From Salinicoccus albus DSM 19776 (lineage in GTDB: Bacteria; Bacillota; Bacilli; Staphylococcales; Salinicoccaceae), in assembly GCF_000385175.1 (NCBI RefSeq), contig NZ_ARQJ01000033.1, positions 248,001 to 312,000 on the forward strand: a DNA stretch of 64,000 nucleotides, in the 5' to 3' direction. This document shows, in pieces, positions 12,246 to 22,152 of this stretch (its first letter is position 1; every line of letters begins with the position of its first letter). Under the pieces are notes generated by a model. It was not told the DNA's origin and ran no database searches. It saw only the letters and a list, made by a program, of their open reading frames with translations. The translations under genes were made by a program, and so were the position numbers.

Positions 12246-13329
12246 TTTTATCCTCCTTAACCAGATCCATCATCTGGATGAACTGACTGAATAGATACTC
12301 TGAATCATGCGGTCCTGCTGAGGCTTCGGGATGATACTGCACAGAGAACACAGGGTGTTCCTTATGACGCATGCCTTCCACCGTACCGTCGTTCAGGGCG
12401 GTATGTGTCACTTCAAATCCTGTGCCCTCAAGAGAAACCGGATCGATTGAATATCCATGATTCTGTGAAGTGATTTCAATCCGGCCGGTCGCCAGGTTTT
12501 TGACGGGTACATTGCTGCCTCTGTGCCCGAACTTCATCTTGTATGATGATGCGCCATATGCCAGTCCGATCAGCTGGTGTCCCATGCACACCCCGAACAC
12601 AGGCACTCTGCCAATCAATGCCCTGATGGTTTCAACGGCGCCCTCAACGTCTTCAGGGTCTCCCGGACCGTTGGAAAGCATGACACCCGCCGGCTGCATC
12701 CTTAAAATATCCGCTGCAGAAGTATCGAAAGGCACTACAGTCACGTCGCAGCCTTTGTTGTTGAGGGATCTGACGATATTTTCCTTCTTACCGTAATCGA
12801 TCAGCACCACACGATGCCCGGGCCCGGTTGAAATATAGGGCGATTTGGTCGACACCCGTTTTACCTGATCTGTTCTGAAGGGGGAATTCTGAAGCAGTTC
12901 GATGATTTCATCATGATTCTCCGCGTCGGCGAGAGACGCTTTCATCACCCCCTTATCTCTGATTCTGCGCGTAATGCTCCTCGTATCCACACCGCTGATA
13001 CCCGGGATACCATGCCTGTTCAGAAAAGAATCAAGCGTTTCTGTCGACCTGAAGTTCGATGGCTCGTTCTCTGCTTCCCTAAGTACGATCCCCCGCACTG
13101 TGGGCAGCAAAGTTTCATTATCCTCAGTGTTGATACCGGCATTGCCGACTAACGGGTAACTAAAAGTAATGATCTGATCAGTATATGAAGGATCGGTGAT
13201 CACTTCTTGATAACCGGTCATGGAAGTGTTAAATACCAGTTCGCCCTCTCCAGTCCTGTCACTGCCGAATCTGTAACCTTCATAAACCGTCCCGTCTTCG
13301 AGCACAAGGTACCTTTTCTCTGTAAGCAT
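12238..13329 (-). CDS. carA: Carbamoyl-phosphate synthase small (glutaminase) subunit
   Basis: Hydrolyses glutamine and delivers ammonia to CarB. The N-terminal domain ([16 protein letters not shown]) is followed by a class I amidotransferase domain with the nucleophile Cys in VFGVCMGHQ and the His/Glu pair in [15 protein letters not shown]. The 363-residue length is normal. Its ATG overlaps the pyrC stop by one base, and AAGGAGG within the end of pyrC serves as ribosome-binding site. Confidence 0.97.
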   Translation of the reverse strand: MLTEKRYLVLEDGTVYEGYRFGSDRTGEGELVFNTSMTGYQEVITDPSYTDQIITFSYPLVGNAGINTEDNETLLPTVRGIVLREAENEPSNFRSTETLDSFLNRHGIPGISGVDTRSITRRIRDKGVMKASLADAENHDEIIELLQNSPFRTDQVKRVSTKSPYISTGPGHRVVLIDYGKKENIVRSLNNKGCDVTVVPFDTSAADILRMQPAGVMLSNGPGDPEDVEGAVETIRALIGRVPVFGVCMGHQLIGLAYGASSYKMKFGHRGSNVPVKNLATGRIEITSQNHGYSIDPVSLEGTGFEVTHTALNDGTVEGMRHKEHPVFSVQYHPEASAGPHDSEYLFSQFIQMMDLVKEDKNA

Positions 13330-14606
13330 TATTCTTCCTCCTTATAAGCAATTCTGCCGTCAACAATAGTCATGTGAATGTCACATTCCAGCTGCTGATT
13401 GTGGAAAGGCGTATTTCTAGCTTTGGAATAAAAGTCGTTCTTATCCAGGGTATACCTTTTTTCCAGATCGATTACCGTTATATCAGCCGGCACCCCTTCT
13501 TTGAGCACCCCCATATCAAGGCCGAAAACCTCTGACGGCTTCACCGTGAGCCAGTCCACCAGCTGACTGAGCGTAAATATCCCCGTCTTAACCATTTTTG
13601 TATAGAGGAGCTGGAAGGCGTTCTCACTGCCTGTAATGCCGAAGGGCGCAGTTTCCATATCCACATTCTTCTCTGCTTCTGCGTGGGGCGCATGGTCAGT
13701 CGCTATGATATCAATCGTGCCGTCGAGCAGTCCCTCTGTTAACGCTTCACGGTCTTTGGCCCCTCTGAGCGGCGGGTTCATCTTGAAATTCGGATCTTTT
13801 TCTTTAATATCATTTTCATCCAGCACCAGGTGATGCGGGGTCACTTCCGCAGTGACCTTTATCCCGGCGCGTTTGGCATCTCTGATGACACGGACACTTT
13901 CCCTGGTGCTGACATGGCATACATGATAATGACAGCCCGCCGCTTCAGCCAGCAGGACATCACGGGCAATCTGAACCGATTCAGTCACCGATGGGATACC
14001 CGCTATCCCCAGGTTTTCACTTGTCTGTCCTTCGTGAATGGCCCCATCGTGTATCAATGTATTTTCCTCGGTATGTGCAACGATGGGCATATTCACATGA
14101 GCGGCTCCATACATCGCCTGAAGCATCATATCTGCACTCTGGACACCCACACCGTCATCGGTGAAAGCAAATGCGCCGGCCGTTTTCAAGGCTGCAAAGT
14201 CCACCAGCGATTTTCCCAGCTGACGTGTCGTAATGGATGCATAAGGCAGGACTTTAACATGTGCCGTATCCTTTATCCGCTGCATGATATTGAGCATTGT
14301 ATCTGCATGATCGGGTACCGGGCGGGTGTTTGGCATCGGACATATTGCAGTAAATCCCCCTCTCGCTGCTGCTTTTGTGCCGGTTTCGATCGTTTCCTTA
14401 TGTTCAGCGCCGGGTTCTCTCAGATGGACATGGACATCGACAAACCCTGGTGCCATCAATCTGCCGGACAATTCCACTGTTTTATCCGCATCCGTCTTTA
14501 TATTTTCCGCTATACATTCAATCAAACCGTCTTTAATAAGTATATCTGTATATGTCAGTGTGTCGTTTTTGAGCATCCTGCCATTTTTTAAAAGTATTCT
14601 CATCAT
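13329..14606 (-). CDS. pyrC: Dihydroorotase (class I)
   Basis: Zinc amidohydrolase that cyclises carbamoyl-aspartate to dihydroorotate. Metal ligands are visible in [26 protein letters not shown] and ATDHAPH, and the 425-residue length marks it as the class I form found in Gram-positive bacteria. Two tandem ATG codons (14606 and 14603) are possible; GGGGAG lies six bases before the first. The start overlaps the pyrB stop and the end overlaps carA. Confidence 0.97.
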   Translation of the reverse strand: MMRILLKNGRMLKNDTLTYTDILIKDGLIECIAENIKTDADKTVELSGRLMAPGFVDVHVHLREPGAEHKETIETGTKAAARGGFTAICPMPNTRPVPDHADTMLNIMQRIKDTAHVKVLPYASITTRQLGKSLVDFAALKTAGAFAFTDDGVGVQSADMMLQAMYGAAHVNMPIVAHTEENTLIHDGAIHEGQTSENLGIAGIPSVTESVQIARDVLLAEAAGCHYHVCHVSTRESVRVIRDAKRAGIKVTAEVTPHHLVLDENDIKEKDPNFKMNPPLRGAKDREALTEGLLDGTIDIIATDHAPHAEAEKNVDMETAPFGITGSENAFQLLYTKMVKTGIFTLSQLVDWLTVKPSEVFGLDMGVLKEGVPADITVIDLEKRYTLDKNDFYSKARNTPFHNQQLECDIHMTIVDGRIAYKEEE

Positions 14607-15484
14607 CCTGCACTCCCCAGTATTTCTGTCAATACACTCATACGTACGAATACTCCGTTCTTCATTTGTCTGAATATTACTGACTGCTCACCCTCAACCA
14701 GTTCCTCTGATATTTCCATTCCCCGATTTACCGGAGCCGGATGCATAATGATTGCATTCTTTTTCATCCGGTCATATCTCTTCATGTTCATACCGTACAG
14801 CCTGTTGTAGTCGTCTTTAGTAAAACGTGCCCTGATATCATGGCGCTCATGCTGGACCCTGAGCAGCATGATGACATCCGCTTCTGCCAAAGCCTCATCA
14901 AGCACTCTGTAAGCATCGCCCTGGTGCGCTTCCTGCCATTCAGGCGGTGCGGAAAAGACAACGTTCGCTCCCAGTTTTTCAAGTGCCTGCTGGTTGCTGT
15001 GGGCGACTCTCGAATGGATAATGTCGCCGGCAATAACAACGTCAAGACCTTTGAACGTGCCGAACTGTTCGTATATCGTCATCAGATCCAGCAGGGACTG
15101 GGTCGGATGGGAACCGCTGCCGTCCCCGCCATTGATCACCGGAATGCCCAGTCCGACAAGCTGTTCGTAGTACTTGTTTTCAGAATGTCTGATGACAAGC
15201 CCATCACAGCCGAGTGCTTCCATCGTCTTGCATGTATCATACAGCGTTTCCCCTTTTGATACTGAACTGAAGTTCACATCAAAAGGTATGGATGAAATGC
15301 CGAGTTTTGCCTCTGCCATTTCAAAACTGGTCTTCGTCCTTGTGGAATTCTCAAAGAACAGATTGGCGATATACTTTTTTTCTTCAAATGGCTGTACACC
15401 ATTTTCTTTAAAATCCAATGCCCTTTTGATGATGCGCATAATATCTGCTTCAGATAAATGTTCCATCGATAATAGATTATCCAT
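14603..15484 (-). CDS. pyrB: Aspartate carbamoyltransferase catalytic subunit
   Basis: Joins carbamoyl phosphate to aspartate, the committed step of pyrimidine synthesis. The carbamoyl-phosphate loop [15 protein letters not shown], the [11 protein letters not shown] loop, HPTQSLLDL and HPAPVNRG are intact in 293 residues. There is no regulatory pyrI gene, as usual in Firmicutes. A GGAGG sequence with a second GAGGAG lies before the ATG. It follows pyrR by only 48 bases, so the uracil permease gene often found between pyrR and pyrB is absent. Confidence 0.97.
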   Translation of the reverse strand: MDNLLSMEHLSEADIMRIIKRALDFKENGVQPFEEKKYIANLFFENSTRTKTSFEMAEAKLGISSIPFDVNFSSVSKGETLYDTCKTMEALGCDGLVIRHSENKYYEQLVGLGIPVINGGDGSGSHPTQSLLDLMTIYEQFGTFKGLDVVIAGDIIHSRVAHSNQQALEKLGANVVFSAPPEWQEAHQGDAYRVLDEALAEADVIMLLRVQHERHDIRARFTKDDYNRLYGMNMKRYDRMKKNAIIMHPAPVNRGMEISEELVEGEQSVIFRQMKNGVFVRMSVLTEILGSAG

Positions 15485-15532
15485 TGGTCTCCTCAGCCTC
15501 CCATGTTTAGAAACCGCGCCTTTTAACGCTTG

Positions 15533-16057
15533 TCATTCACTTAAAACCACTTCGGTAAAACCATCGTATTCCTCGACGTATACATTGACCTTTTCTTCTT
15601 TCGCAGTGGGAATGTTCTTGCCGACAAAATCCGCTCTGATCGGCAATTCCCGATGCCCTCTGTCAATCAGTACTGCGAGTGAAATTTTGGCTGGCCGCAC
15701 CTGGTTCAGTATGGCATCCATAGCCGCCCGGATGGTGCGGCCGGTGTAGAGGACATCATCGACTATGATGACATGACTGCCGACAAGTGAAGTATCCATG
15801 TCAATTGCTTCCGTCGGTTTTTGGGCAGATAGTTTGTCATCACGGAATCCTGTGATATCAATGTTCCCCGCCGGCACTTTTATAGAATCGATCTCTTCAA
15901 TCTTCCCCTGGAGCCTGTCCGCCAGAAACTCGCCCCGGGTTTTTACACCGAGCAGCACAATGCCGGCTGATCCTTTATTGTGTTCAAGAATTTCGTGGGA
16001 CATGCGGGTTAATGACCTTGAAATCTGCGCATTATCCAAAATCGTTCTTTTTTTCAT
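15533..16057 (-). CDS. pyrR: PyrR: pyr attenuation regulator and uracil phosphoribosyltransferase
   Basis: Binds pyr mRNA when UMP/UTP is high and promotes termination; the protein also has uracil phosphoribosyltransferase activity. The PRPP loop VIIVDDVLYTGRT is intact, with basic RNA-binding patches in the 174-residue chain. It is the first gene of the operon and lies directly after a leader holding its own binding site and terminator (16086-16220), so it autoregulates the whole operon. Confidence 0.97.
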   Translation of the reverse strand: MKKRTILDNAQISRSLTRMSHEILEHNKGSAGIVLLGVKTRGEFLADRLQGKIEEIDSIKVPAGNIDITGFRDDKLSAQKPTEAIDMDTSLVGSHVIIVDDVLYTGRTIRAAMDAILNQVRPAKISLAVLIDRGHRELPIRADFVGKNIPTAKEEKVNVYVEEYDGFTEVVLSE

Positions 16058-16085
16058 CGTCAGGCACCTCTCAAAGATTTTTGCA

Positions 16086-16118
16086 TAAAAAAATACTCAT
16101 GCCCAAAGACATGAGTAT
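16086..16118 (-). terminator. Attenuator terminator in the pyr leader
   Basis: A 9-bp perfect stem (16093-16101 with 16110-16118) is followed on the minus strand by seven T, 29 bases before pyrR. Its 5' arm and loop (16106-16114 in plus coordinates) can instead pair with 16181-16189, giving a mutually exclusive antiterminator. This is the classic three-structure PyrR switch. Confidence 0.9.
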
Positions 16119-16182
16119 ACACGTATCCTTATAAACATGCACTTCAGATTGTCGCAACAGCCTGTGTGCATCCGTCCATATC

Positions 16183-16220
16183 ATGTCTTCCGGGCCTCTC
16201 TGGACTCGACTTAAAGACAT
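16183..16220 (-). promoter_or_regulatory. PyrR-binding anti-antiterminator hairpin
   Basis: The conserved PyrR recognition sequence GAGTCCAGAGAGGC lies at 16207-16194 on the minus strand, flanked by a 7-bp stem (16214-16220 with 16183-16189). The 3' arm of this stem is also part of the antiterminator, so PyrR binding here would free the terminator to form. The motif is known from the B. subtilis pyr leaders; the pairings are read from this sequence. Confidence 0.92.
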
Positions 16221-16244
16221 AAATGCTATTTACTTTTCTACAAC

Positions 16245-16273
16245 AGTTTAGACTTAATAAAAATCAAAGTCAA
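16245..16273 (-). promoter_or_regulatory. Sigma-A promoter of the pyr operon
   Basis: On the minus strand, TTGACT (-35, 16273-16268) and TAAACT (-10, 16250-16245) are separated by 17 bases. Transcription would start near 16238 and give a leader of about 180 bases before pyrR. Confidence 0.8.
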
Positions 16274-16287
16274 GCTTAAACGCTAAT

Positions 16288-17187
16288 TTAATTCTGAATA
16301 TTCTCCATCACTGTTTCAAAAATTTCAGGCAGCGGCGTGCTGAATTCCTTATATTCACCCGTTTGAGGGTGAATGAATCCCAATGTTCCAGCATGCAGCA
16401 TCTGACCGCCGGTTTCCAGTGTTTTTCTTGGACCGTATTTAGGATCACCGGCTAACGGATACCCGATATATTTCATGTGCACCCGGATCTGATGTGTCCG
16501 GCCGGTTTCCAGAATACATTCAACCAGAGTGAAATGCCTGAACCTCTCCAGCACATTAAAATGCGTGACTGACGCTCTGCCTCCATCAACGACCGCCATG
16601 GACTGGCGCTCTTTCGGATTTCTGCCGATCGGCGCTTCAACCGTGCCTTTGTCGTGCGGAATCACGCCGTGGACCAGTGCCGTATATTTACGGGTCACTG
16701 CTTTATCCACCAGCTGTTCGACAAGGGACTCGTGGCTCACATCATCTTTAGCAATCACTAACAGGCCGCTCGTATCCTTGTCTATCCGGTGCACAATGCC
16801 GGATCTGAATTCCCCGTTGACACCTGACAGGCTATCCAGCTGGTACATCAGCCCGTTGACCAATGTGCCCGAGGGATGACCGGCAGCAGGATGAACAACC
16901 ATTCCTTTCGGCTTTTCAACAACGGCCACATAATCGTCTTCATGAATAATGTTAAGACTCAAATTTTCCGGTGCAATACCGGCTTCAGCCACCGGCCGCT
17001 CTTCAACAGTGATGATATCGTCACTTCTGACCTTATGATTCGGTTTGACAACCTCATCATTGACCAGTACGAGACCTTCCCTTATTCGCCCCTGCATGTC
17101 ACTGCGTGAGGTATCTGGGACATTTTCTGCCAAAAAACGGTCCAGCCTGCTGCCATCCTGATCATTTGTCACTTTCATTTCCTGCAT
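16288..17187 (-). CDS. RluA/RluD-family 23S rRNA pseudouridine synthase (YlyB-like)
   Basis: Predicted to isomerise uridines in 23S rRNA. An N-terminal S4 RNA-binding domain (about residues 10-70, SRLDRFLAENV onward) is followed by the pseudouridine synthase domain with the catalytic-Asp motif HRIDKDTSGLLVIAK and the later GRTHQIRVHMKYIGYPLAGD. The start is uncertain because four in-frame starts cluster between 17196 and 17178; I prefer the ATG at 17187, six bases after AGGTGA, which overlaps the lspA end. It follows ileS-lspA as in staphylococci. The target uridines cannot be assigned from sequence. Confidence 0.9.
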   Translation of the reverse strand: MQEMKVTNDQDGSRLDRFLAENVPDTSRSDMQGRIREGLVLVNDEVVKPNHKVRSDDIITVEERPVAEAGIAPENLSLNIIHEDDYVAVVEKPKGMVVHPAAGHPSGTLVNGLMYQLDSLSGVNGEFRSGIVHRIDKDTSGLLVIAKDDVSHESLVEQLVDKAVTRKYTALVHGVIPHDKGTVEAPIGRNPKERQSMAVVDGGRASVTHFNVLERFRHFTLVECILETGRTHQIRVHMKYIGYPLAGDPKYGPRKTLETGGQMLHAGTLGFIHPQTGEYKEFSTPLPEIFETVMENIQN

Positions 17188-17659
17188 CATTTTCACCTTT
17201 TCCTAAAATAAAGACTTCAACGATCATCAATATCACACCGATTGTCAGAGCGCTGTCCGCAACGTTAAATATCGGGAAATCATAACTGATGATCAGTACG
17301 TCAACAAAATCCACAACTTCCCGGAAAAATATCCTGTCGATGAAATTGCCGAGTGAACCTGCAAGCAGCGCGGCAATCGCAACCTGCAGCAGCAGATTAT
17401 TCTTTGCTTCCTTGATGTACACATAAACCAGAATAACGAGCACAATTATGGTAACAATATAGAAGAAAAGCATCTGATTCTGAAACATCCCCCAGGCAGC
17501 ACCGCTGTTCCTGTGGGAAGTGATTTTCAGAAATTCCCCCAGAACAGGAATCGATTCCCCTTCCTCCATGCTTCTGACCACAATGAACTTGGTCATTTGG
17601 TCAAGCCCGATGATAAGCAAAGTGACAAGGGACATCGGTATGAGTCTGTATGCGCTCAT
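17162..17659 (-). CDS. lspA: Lipoprotein signal peptidase II
   Basis: Membrane aspartyl protease that removes the signal peptide of prolipoproteins, here presumably including the CtaC precursor encoded in this window. Four hydrophobic segments are apparent in 165 residues. Conserved motifs are NSGAAWGMF, SLGNFIDRI, VVDFVD (D117) and FNVADS (D135); the two Asp form the catalytic pair. It starts 9 bases after ileS and overlaps the downstream pseudouridine synthase gene. Confidence 0.96.
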   Translation of the reverse strand: MSAYRLIPMSLVTLLIIGLDQMTKFIVVRSMEEGESIPVLGEFLKITSHRNSGAAWGMFQNQMLFFYIVTIIVLVILVYVYIKEAKNNLLLQVAIAALLAGSLGNFIDRIFFREVVDFVDVLIISYDFPIFNVADSALTIGVILMIVEVFILGKGENDAGNESDK

Positions 17660-17668
17660 AGATGCACC

Positions 17669-20407
17669 TTACTGTGCGTCGACAACTTCACGACATCTCG
17701 GACAGATGTCATCGTCGCCGCCATGGATGGATTCCGCCGTAGAATAATTCCAGCAGCGGGCACACCGTGTGCCTTCAGCATGTTCCACCTTAACCGAAAC
17801 AAAGTCGTAGGCGTCAGCCTCAGGCAGTGACTCGACGACTTCCACCTGTGAAACGATAAACAGCTGTTTGAGTGCACCGTCGATATCTTCATAATCGAGT
17901 CCATCGGGTTTTGTCACATAAACTTTTGCTTCCAGTGATTTGCCGATCACTTTGTCATTTCTCGCTTTCTCAAGTGCTTTGAACACATCATCACGCACGG
18001 ACATGAAGTACTGCCATTTTTCAACAAGAGAATCATCCACCTCAGCTTCCTGCGGGTGATATTCCAGATGCACGCTCTCTTTACCAGCATGGGGGGTATG
18101 CTGATGAATCTCTTCAGAGGTATGCACGAGCACCGGTGCCAGCAGACGGTTCAGTTCAGTAACGATCTTATAAAGCACTGTCTGCATGCTGCGCCTGATA
18201 TGTGCATCTTCCTTTTCGATGTAAAGAATGTCTTTGCCGTAATCCAGATAGAAGTTGGACAGCTCCACGTTGATATAGTTCTGCAGGGACTGGTACATGG
18301 ATACATAATCATATCGGTCATAGCACTCCAGCATCATGTTGACTATTTCATTGAAACGCTGGTTCATGAACTGGTCAACTTCTTTCAGTTCATCGTATGG
18401 TACGGTATGTGCATTCGGATCGAAGTCTGAAAGATTCCCCAGCAGGAACCTGAATGTGTTTCTGATTTTACGGTAAACTTCGGACACCTGGCTGAGAATT
18501 TCATCTGAAATCCGAACATCATCTTCAAAGTCGGACGACATTACCCACAAGCGGATGATATCTGCCCCTTTTTGTTTCATCACTTTTTCAGGAAGTATGA
18601 CGTTGCCCACCGATTTTGACATTTTCCTGCCTTCACCGTCATTGACAAAACCATGGGACAGCAGTTCTTTGTATGGCGCGTGGCCTTTCGTTGCCACACT
18701 TGTAATGATGGAGGAATTGAACCACCCGCGGTATTGGTCTGAACCTTCAAAGTAAAGGTCGGCAGGATATACTTGATCATCGCGTGTCTCAAGCACGCCT
18801 CTGTGAGTGGATCCGGAGTCGAACCAGACATCCATAATATCCATTTCTTTTGTAAACACTCCATTCGGTGAAGACGCATGTGTGTATCCTTGGGGAAGCA
18901 ATTCTTTGGCTTCCCATTCAAACCAGATGTTCGAGCCGTGTTTCTCAAACAATGACGCCACATGTTCGATGACATCAATGTCCACGATGCTATCGCCGTT
19001 CTCGGCATAGAAAAACGGCAGCGGCACCCCCCATACACGCTGACGGGAAATCACCCAGTCCCCGCGGTTCTTAATCATGTTGTACATTCGTTTTTTATTC
19101 CATTCAACCTGGAATTTGGTGCCTTCCACTGCTTTTAGGATATCTTCACGTACGTTTTTGATGGAAGCGAACCACTGCGGGGTCGCTCGGAAAATCACCG
19201 GTGTTTTACTCCTCCAGTCATGGGGATAGGAGTGTGTGATAAACTCCAGTTTGATCAGTGCATCATTCTCTTTCAGATCATCCGTAATGACTTTGTTCGC
19301 CTTGTCATAGAATAAACCCTCGTATTTACCTGCCTCATCAGTGAATACACCTTTGTCATCCACAGGACTGAGCACATCAAGTTCATACTGCTGGGCAACG
19401 GTGTAGTCGTCCGCCCCGTGGCCCGGTGCCGTGTGCACACACCCTGTACCGCCGTCAAGCGTCACATGACTGCCGAGAACCACGAGGCTCGTTCGGTCAT
19501 AGAGCGGATGTTTCGCGGTGATATATTCAAGGGAATCACCCTTGAGTTCTTTTGTCCGCGTCACTTTATCCTTATCCCATTCCGCCGCCTCAAGGAAATC
19601 ATCCAGCAGACCTTCGGCAACAAGGTATTCTCTGCCTTCATAATTGAATTGGAGATAGTCCAGTTCAGGATGAACGGCAATGGCCAGGTTCGCCGGTATG
19701 GTCCACGGCGTTGTTGTCCAAATGACCATTTCCACATCTTCATCGAGGATGCCTTTGCCGTCATCGACCGGGAAACTGACATAGATGGATGGAGAACGTT
19801 TGTCCTTATATTCAAGCTCCGCTTCAGCGAGCGAAGATTCACTGACCGGGGACCAGTATATCGGTTTCTTCCCTTTATATATCAATCCTTTGGCTGCCAT
19901 ATCTTTTAATACACGTACTTGGGCCGCTTCAAATTCAGGTTTGTAAGTCAGATACGGATCATCCCAATCACCATCGATACCCATGCGTTTAAAGCCTTCA
20001 CGCTGACCATCGATCTGTGAATTGGCAAACTCCATGCATTTGTTCCTGAATTCTTCCACTGACATACTTTTGCGATCGACGCCTTTATTTGTCAGCGCCT
20101 GTTCAATCGGCAGCCCATGGGTATCCCAGCCGGGGACATAAGGGGCGTAGAAACCTCTCATCTGTTTGTTTCTGATGATGATATCCTTGATGATTTTGTT
20201 CAAAGCATGCCCCATATGCAAGGAGCCGTTGGCATACGGCGGGCCGTCATGAAGAATGTACGGCGTGTTTCCTTCATTCTGCTTTAATTTTTTTTCATAA
20301 ATTTTATTGGCGCTCCACTCTTCCTGCATTTTCGGTTCCTTATTGATCAGACCGCCGCGCATTTTGAACTTGGTTCTCGGCATTAAAAGCGTATCTTTAT
20401 AATCCAT
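17669..20407 (-). CDS. ileS: Isoleucyl-tRNA synthetase
   Basis: Charges tRNA-Ile. The class I HIGH motif is HMGH in NGSLHMGHA, and the KMSKS motif is in [10 protein letters not shown]. The large CP1 editing domain lies between them, and the C-terminus carries a zinc site (CARCWN and CPRC). I start at the second ATG (20407, [10 protein letters not shown], 912 residues) because AAGGAG is eight bases before it but only two before the upstream ATG. A T-box leader and sigma-A promoter lie directly upstream, so expression should respond to uncharged tRNA-Ile. The lysine-containing KMSKS with Gram-positive-like flanking sequence suggests the mupirocin-sensitive type, which is only an inference. Confidence 0.97.
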   Translation of the reverse strand: MDYKDTLLMPRTKFKMRGGLINKEPKMQEEWSANKIYEKKLKQNEGNTPYILHDGPPYANGSLHMGHALNKIIKDIIIRNKQMRGFYAPYVPGWDTHGLPIEQALTNKGVDRKSMSVEEFRNKCMEFANSQIDGQREGFKRMGIDGDWDDPYLTYKPEFEAAQVRVLKDMAAKGLIYKGKKPIYWSPVSESSLAEAELEYKDKRSPSIYVSFPVDDGKGILDEDVEMVIWTTTPWTIPANLAIAVHPELDYLQFNYEGREYLVAEGLLDDFLEAAEWDKDKVTRTKELKGDSLEYITAKHPLYDRTSLVVLGSHVTLDGGTGCVHTAPGHGADDYTVAQQYELDVLSPVDDKGVFTDEAGKYEGLFYDKANKVITDDLKENDALIKLEFITHSYPHDWRSKTPVIFRATPQWFASIKNVREDILKAVEGTKFQVEWNKKRMYNMIKNRGDWVISRQRVWGVPLPFFYAENGDSIVDIDVIEHVASLFEKHGSNIWFEWEAKELLPQGYTHASSPNGVFTKEMDIMDVWFDSGSTHRGVLETRDDQVYPADLYFEGSDQYRGWFNSSIITSVATKGHAPYKELLSHGFVNDGEGRKMSKSVGNVILPEKVMKQKGADIIRLWVMSSDFEDDVRISDEILSQVSEVYRKIRNTFRFLLGNLSDFDPNAHTVPYDELKEVDQFMNQRFNEIVNMMLECYDRYDYVSMYQSLQNYINVELSNFYLDYGKDILYIEKEDAHIRRSMQTVLYKIVTELNRLLAPVLVHTSEEIHQHTPHAGKESVHLEYHPQEAEVDDSLVEKWQYFMSVRDDVFKALEKARNDKVIGKSLEAKVYVTKPDGLDYEDIDGALKQLFIVSQVEVVESLPEADAYDFVSVKVEHAEGTRCARCWNYSTAESIHGGDDDICPRCREVVDAQ

Positions 20408-20442
20408 TTCCATAGCTCCTTTTGATTATCTTGAAATATTAA

Positions 20443-20634
20443 TAAAAAAAGACCCTGACAAACCGTCAATAGGGGCGAAATTTCCGCGGTACCACCCTGA
20501 TTGACTCCTGTTCCGAGCCCACTTCATCCAGATATTAATTTCCATCATTAGTGATATCAGTAACGCCATCCATTTCGAGGCTTTCACCATTCCCCGTCGC
20601 TGTTATCACAAATGACGTCTGCATGTCTAACAAT
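20443..20634 (-). ncRNA. T-box riboswitch leader of ileS
   Basis: The T-box sequence AGGGTGGTACCGCG is exact at 20498-20485 on the minus strand. It is followed by a terminator hairpin (about 20451-20476) and seven T. Upstream lies a Stem I-like region with a GGTGAAAGCC segment. A probable Ile specifier codon ATC is at 20555-20553, in GATATCACT; this assignment is inferred from position, not folded. Confidence 0.9.
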
Positions 20635-20640
20635 ACTATT

Positions 20641-20669
20641 ATTATGCTAAATATCCGGCTGTTCGTCAA
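20641..20669 (-). promoter_or_regulatory. Sigma-A promoter of the ileS T-box leader
   Basis: On the minus strand, TTGACG (20669-20664) and CATAAT (20646-20641) are separated by 17 bases, just beyond the divIVA stop. Confidence 0.75.
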
Positions 20670-20673
20670 TATT

Positions 20674-21222
20674 TCATTCTTCGGATTCCCTGTTTTCGGC
20701 TCTCCGTCTTTTTGCTTCAGCTGCTTCTTCATCCAAGTCGTCCGCCCGCTCTGTCTGATCCACATCAGAATCAAGCAGATAATCCCAGTCTTCCGAGCTC
20801 AATAAGTCGAGCTGTGCTTCAACAAGCATTTTAAACCTTGCACGGAATATTTTTGACTGCCGTTTCATATCTTCAGTCTGGTTGGCAATGTGACGTGCAC
20901 TGGAAAGCCCTTCATTTACAATGCGTTCCCGCTCTGCCTCAGCGGAACGCACAATTTCATCTGCACGGTTCTGGGCTGCAGCCTTTGTCTCATCCCCCGC
21001 CTTCTGGGCAGTGAGAATCGCCTCATTTATACTCGTCTCAACACTTCTGAAACTATTCAGGTTTTCTTCACGTTCATTGAGCATCCCTTCAAGTTTTGAG
21101 ATTTCCTCCTCCTGCTTTTCAATCTCTTCCTGAAGTTTTTGTAAATGTGTCCTGACTTCTTTTTCATCCAATCCGCGGTATACTTTTGAAAATTCTCTGT
21201 TCACCGCTTCGTCTCTATCCAT
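20674..21222 (-). CDS. divIVA: DivIVA cell-division / polar scaffold protein
   Basis: Coiled-coil scaffold that binds negatively curved membrane at septa. The N-terminal lipid-binding domain (NREFSKVYRGLDEKEV) and long coiled coil align with B. subtilis DivIVA through QSKIFRARFKMLVEAQLDLL; an acidic and arginine-rich tail follows. I start at the ATG at 21222, six bases after AGGTG, rather than the GTG three codons upstream (182 residues). At the position of B. subtilis Phe17, the membrane-inserting residue, this protein has Tyr, and the N-terminus is two residues shorter. It lies between ylmH and ileS as in staphylococci. Confidence 0.94.
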   Translation of the reverse strand: MDRDEAVNREFSKVYRGLDEKEVRTHLQKLQEEIEKQEEEISKLEGMLNEREENLNSFRSVETSINEAILTAQKAGDETKAAAQNRADEIVRSAEAERERIVNEGLSSARHIANQTEDMKRQSKIFRARFKMLVEAQLDLLSSEDWDYLLDSDVDQTERADDLDEEAAEAKRRRAENRESEE

Positions 21223-21243
21223 AACCTTCACCTCTGTACTTGT

Positions 21244-22023
21244 TTACCCGTCTCTGTATACCTTAATCTCGAGCTTGTATTTCCCTTTTCGGGTCCTGGC
21301 AACTAAGGATTCAATCTTGAATCGCCCAAAATGTCTGACCGATACAATATCGCCGGTATCCATTATAAGGGATGGTAGGGTAACAATCGAATGATTTACT
21401 TTTACTTTACCCTTTTCGATGCGCGATCTGGATTTGGCCCGGCCCTCATTGATCACTTCCGAAATGACTGTGTCCAGTCTGAAGGAAGAGGACAGGACAG
21501 AGATCCTTTTGCCATCGTCTGCCCCTGCTAAAAACTCCGCATGCGGAATTTCCGTCAGAGTCACCGGGGCGTTTTTTATCTTTGTTAAAGATTCCTTGAA
21601 AAACGGTGCATATGGACTCGCAATCGCAACCTGTATTTTCTCTGCCGCGATAACGTCGCCGATAAGCGAGCGATCCAGACCGATATTCATCACTGCCCCG
21701 AGAATATTTCTATGGTTTAAGGTGACAAACCTGGAGGGATATTTAATCTCATATACCAGGATTTCAAAATCATCCCTGGTCACTTCAAGCATTTCAGGCA
21801 CGATCATCGCACGCATTCTTTCACGTTCCCCGCCGCCGCCGTAAAATTCGACACGCACTTCAGGGTGTGATCCGGCGATGCTCTCAACAATCCGGCGTTC
21901 TCTTGGATCAAGAAAATCCAGCAGTACAGGATAATAATCCCGTACTGCGATTTCGAATTTACTGTTGAACATGGTGATTTTATCATGTTCTTCTTTTCTG
22001 AAATGCTGATAGATCTCCTTCAT
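21244..22023 (-). CDS. ylmH: YlmH-family S4-domain RNA-binding protein
   Basis: The C-terminal S4 domain (about residues 180-245: RAKSRSRIEKGKVKVNHS... DTGDIVSVRHFGRFKIE) is preceded by a YlmH-type N-terminal module. In B. subtilis, YlmH has been linked to ribosome-associated quality control and can stand in for RqcP, which works with RqcH, whose gene is also in this window; that link is from knowledge of the family. The 259-residue length matches. It lies between ylmG and divIVA, separated from ylmG by a probable terminator, so it may use its own promoter. Confidence 0.92.
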   Translation of the reverse strand: MKEIYQHFRKEEHDKITMFNSKFEIAVRDYYPVLLDFLDPRERRIVESIAGSHPEVRVEFYGGGGERERMRAMIVPEMLEVTRDDFEILVYEIKYPSRFVTLNHRNILGAVMNIGLDRSLIGDVIAAEKIQVAIASPYAPFFKESLTKIKNAPVTLTEIPHAEFLAGADDGKRISVLSSSFRLDTVISEVINEGRAKSRSRIEKGKVKVNHSIVTLPSLIMDTGDIVSVRHFGRFKIESLVARTRKGKYKLEIKVYRDG

Positions 22024-22084
22024 ATTTCTCTTGGCCCCCTGCCTCTATCATAAATATATTACCACATTAAAAAATGATCAGATA

Positions 22085-22138
22085 TAAAAACGACAGATGT
22101 CTGCCCGCATGTCTTAAGCACACAGACAGACATCTGTC
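22085..22138 (-). terminator. Probable terminator between ylmG and ylmH
   Basis: A 12-bp perfect inverted repeat (22092-22103 with 22127-22138) with a 23-base loop, then GTTTTTATA on the minus strand. The large loop makes it less certain than the others. Confidence 0.65.
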
Positions 22139-22152
22139 AGTCCTTAATGAAT

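Noticed and set aside
13830-14591. 253-codon open frame on the plus strand opposite pyrC
   Set aside because: It is antisense to the conserved pyrC gene, has Cys/His-rich unnatural composition and no ribosome-binding site; the open frame is a shadow of pyrC codon use.
15485-15532. Second PyrR attenuator between pyrR and pyrB
   Set aside because: The 48-base gap has only ribosome-binding sequences; there is no PyrR motif and no terminator hairpin.
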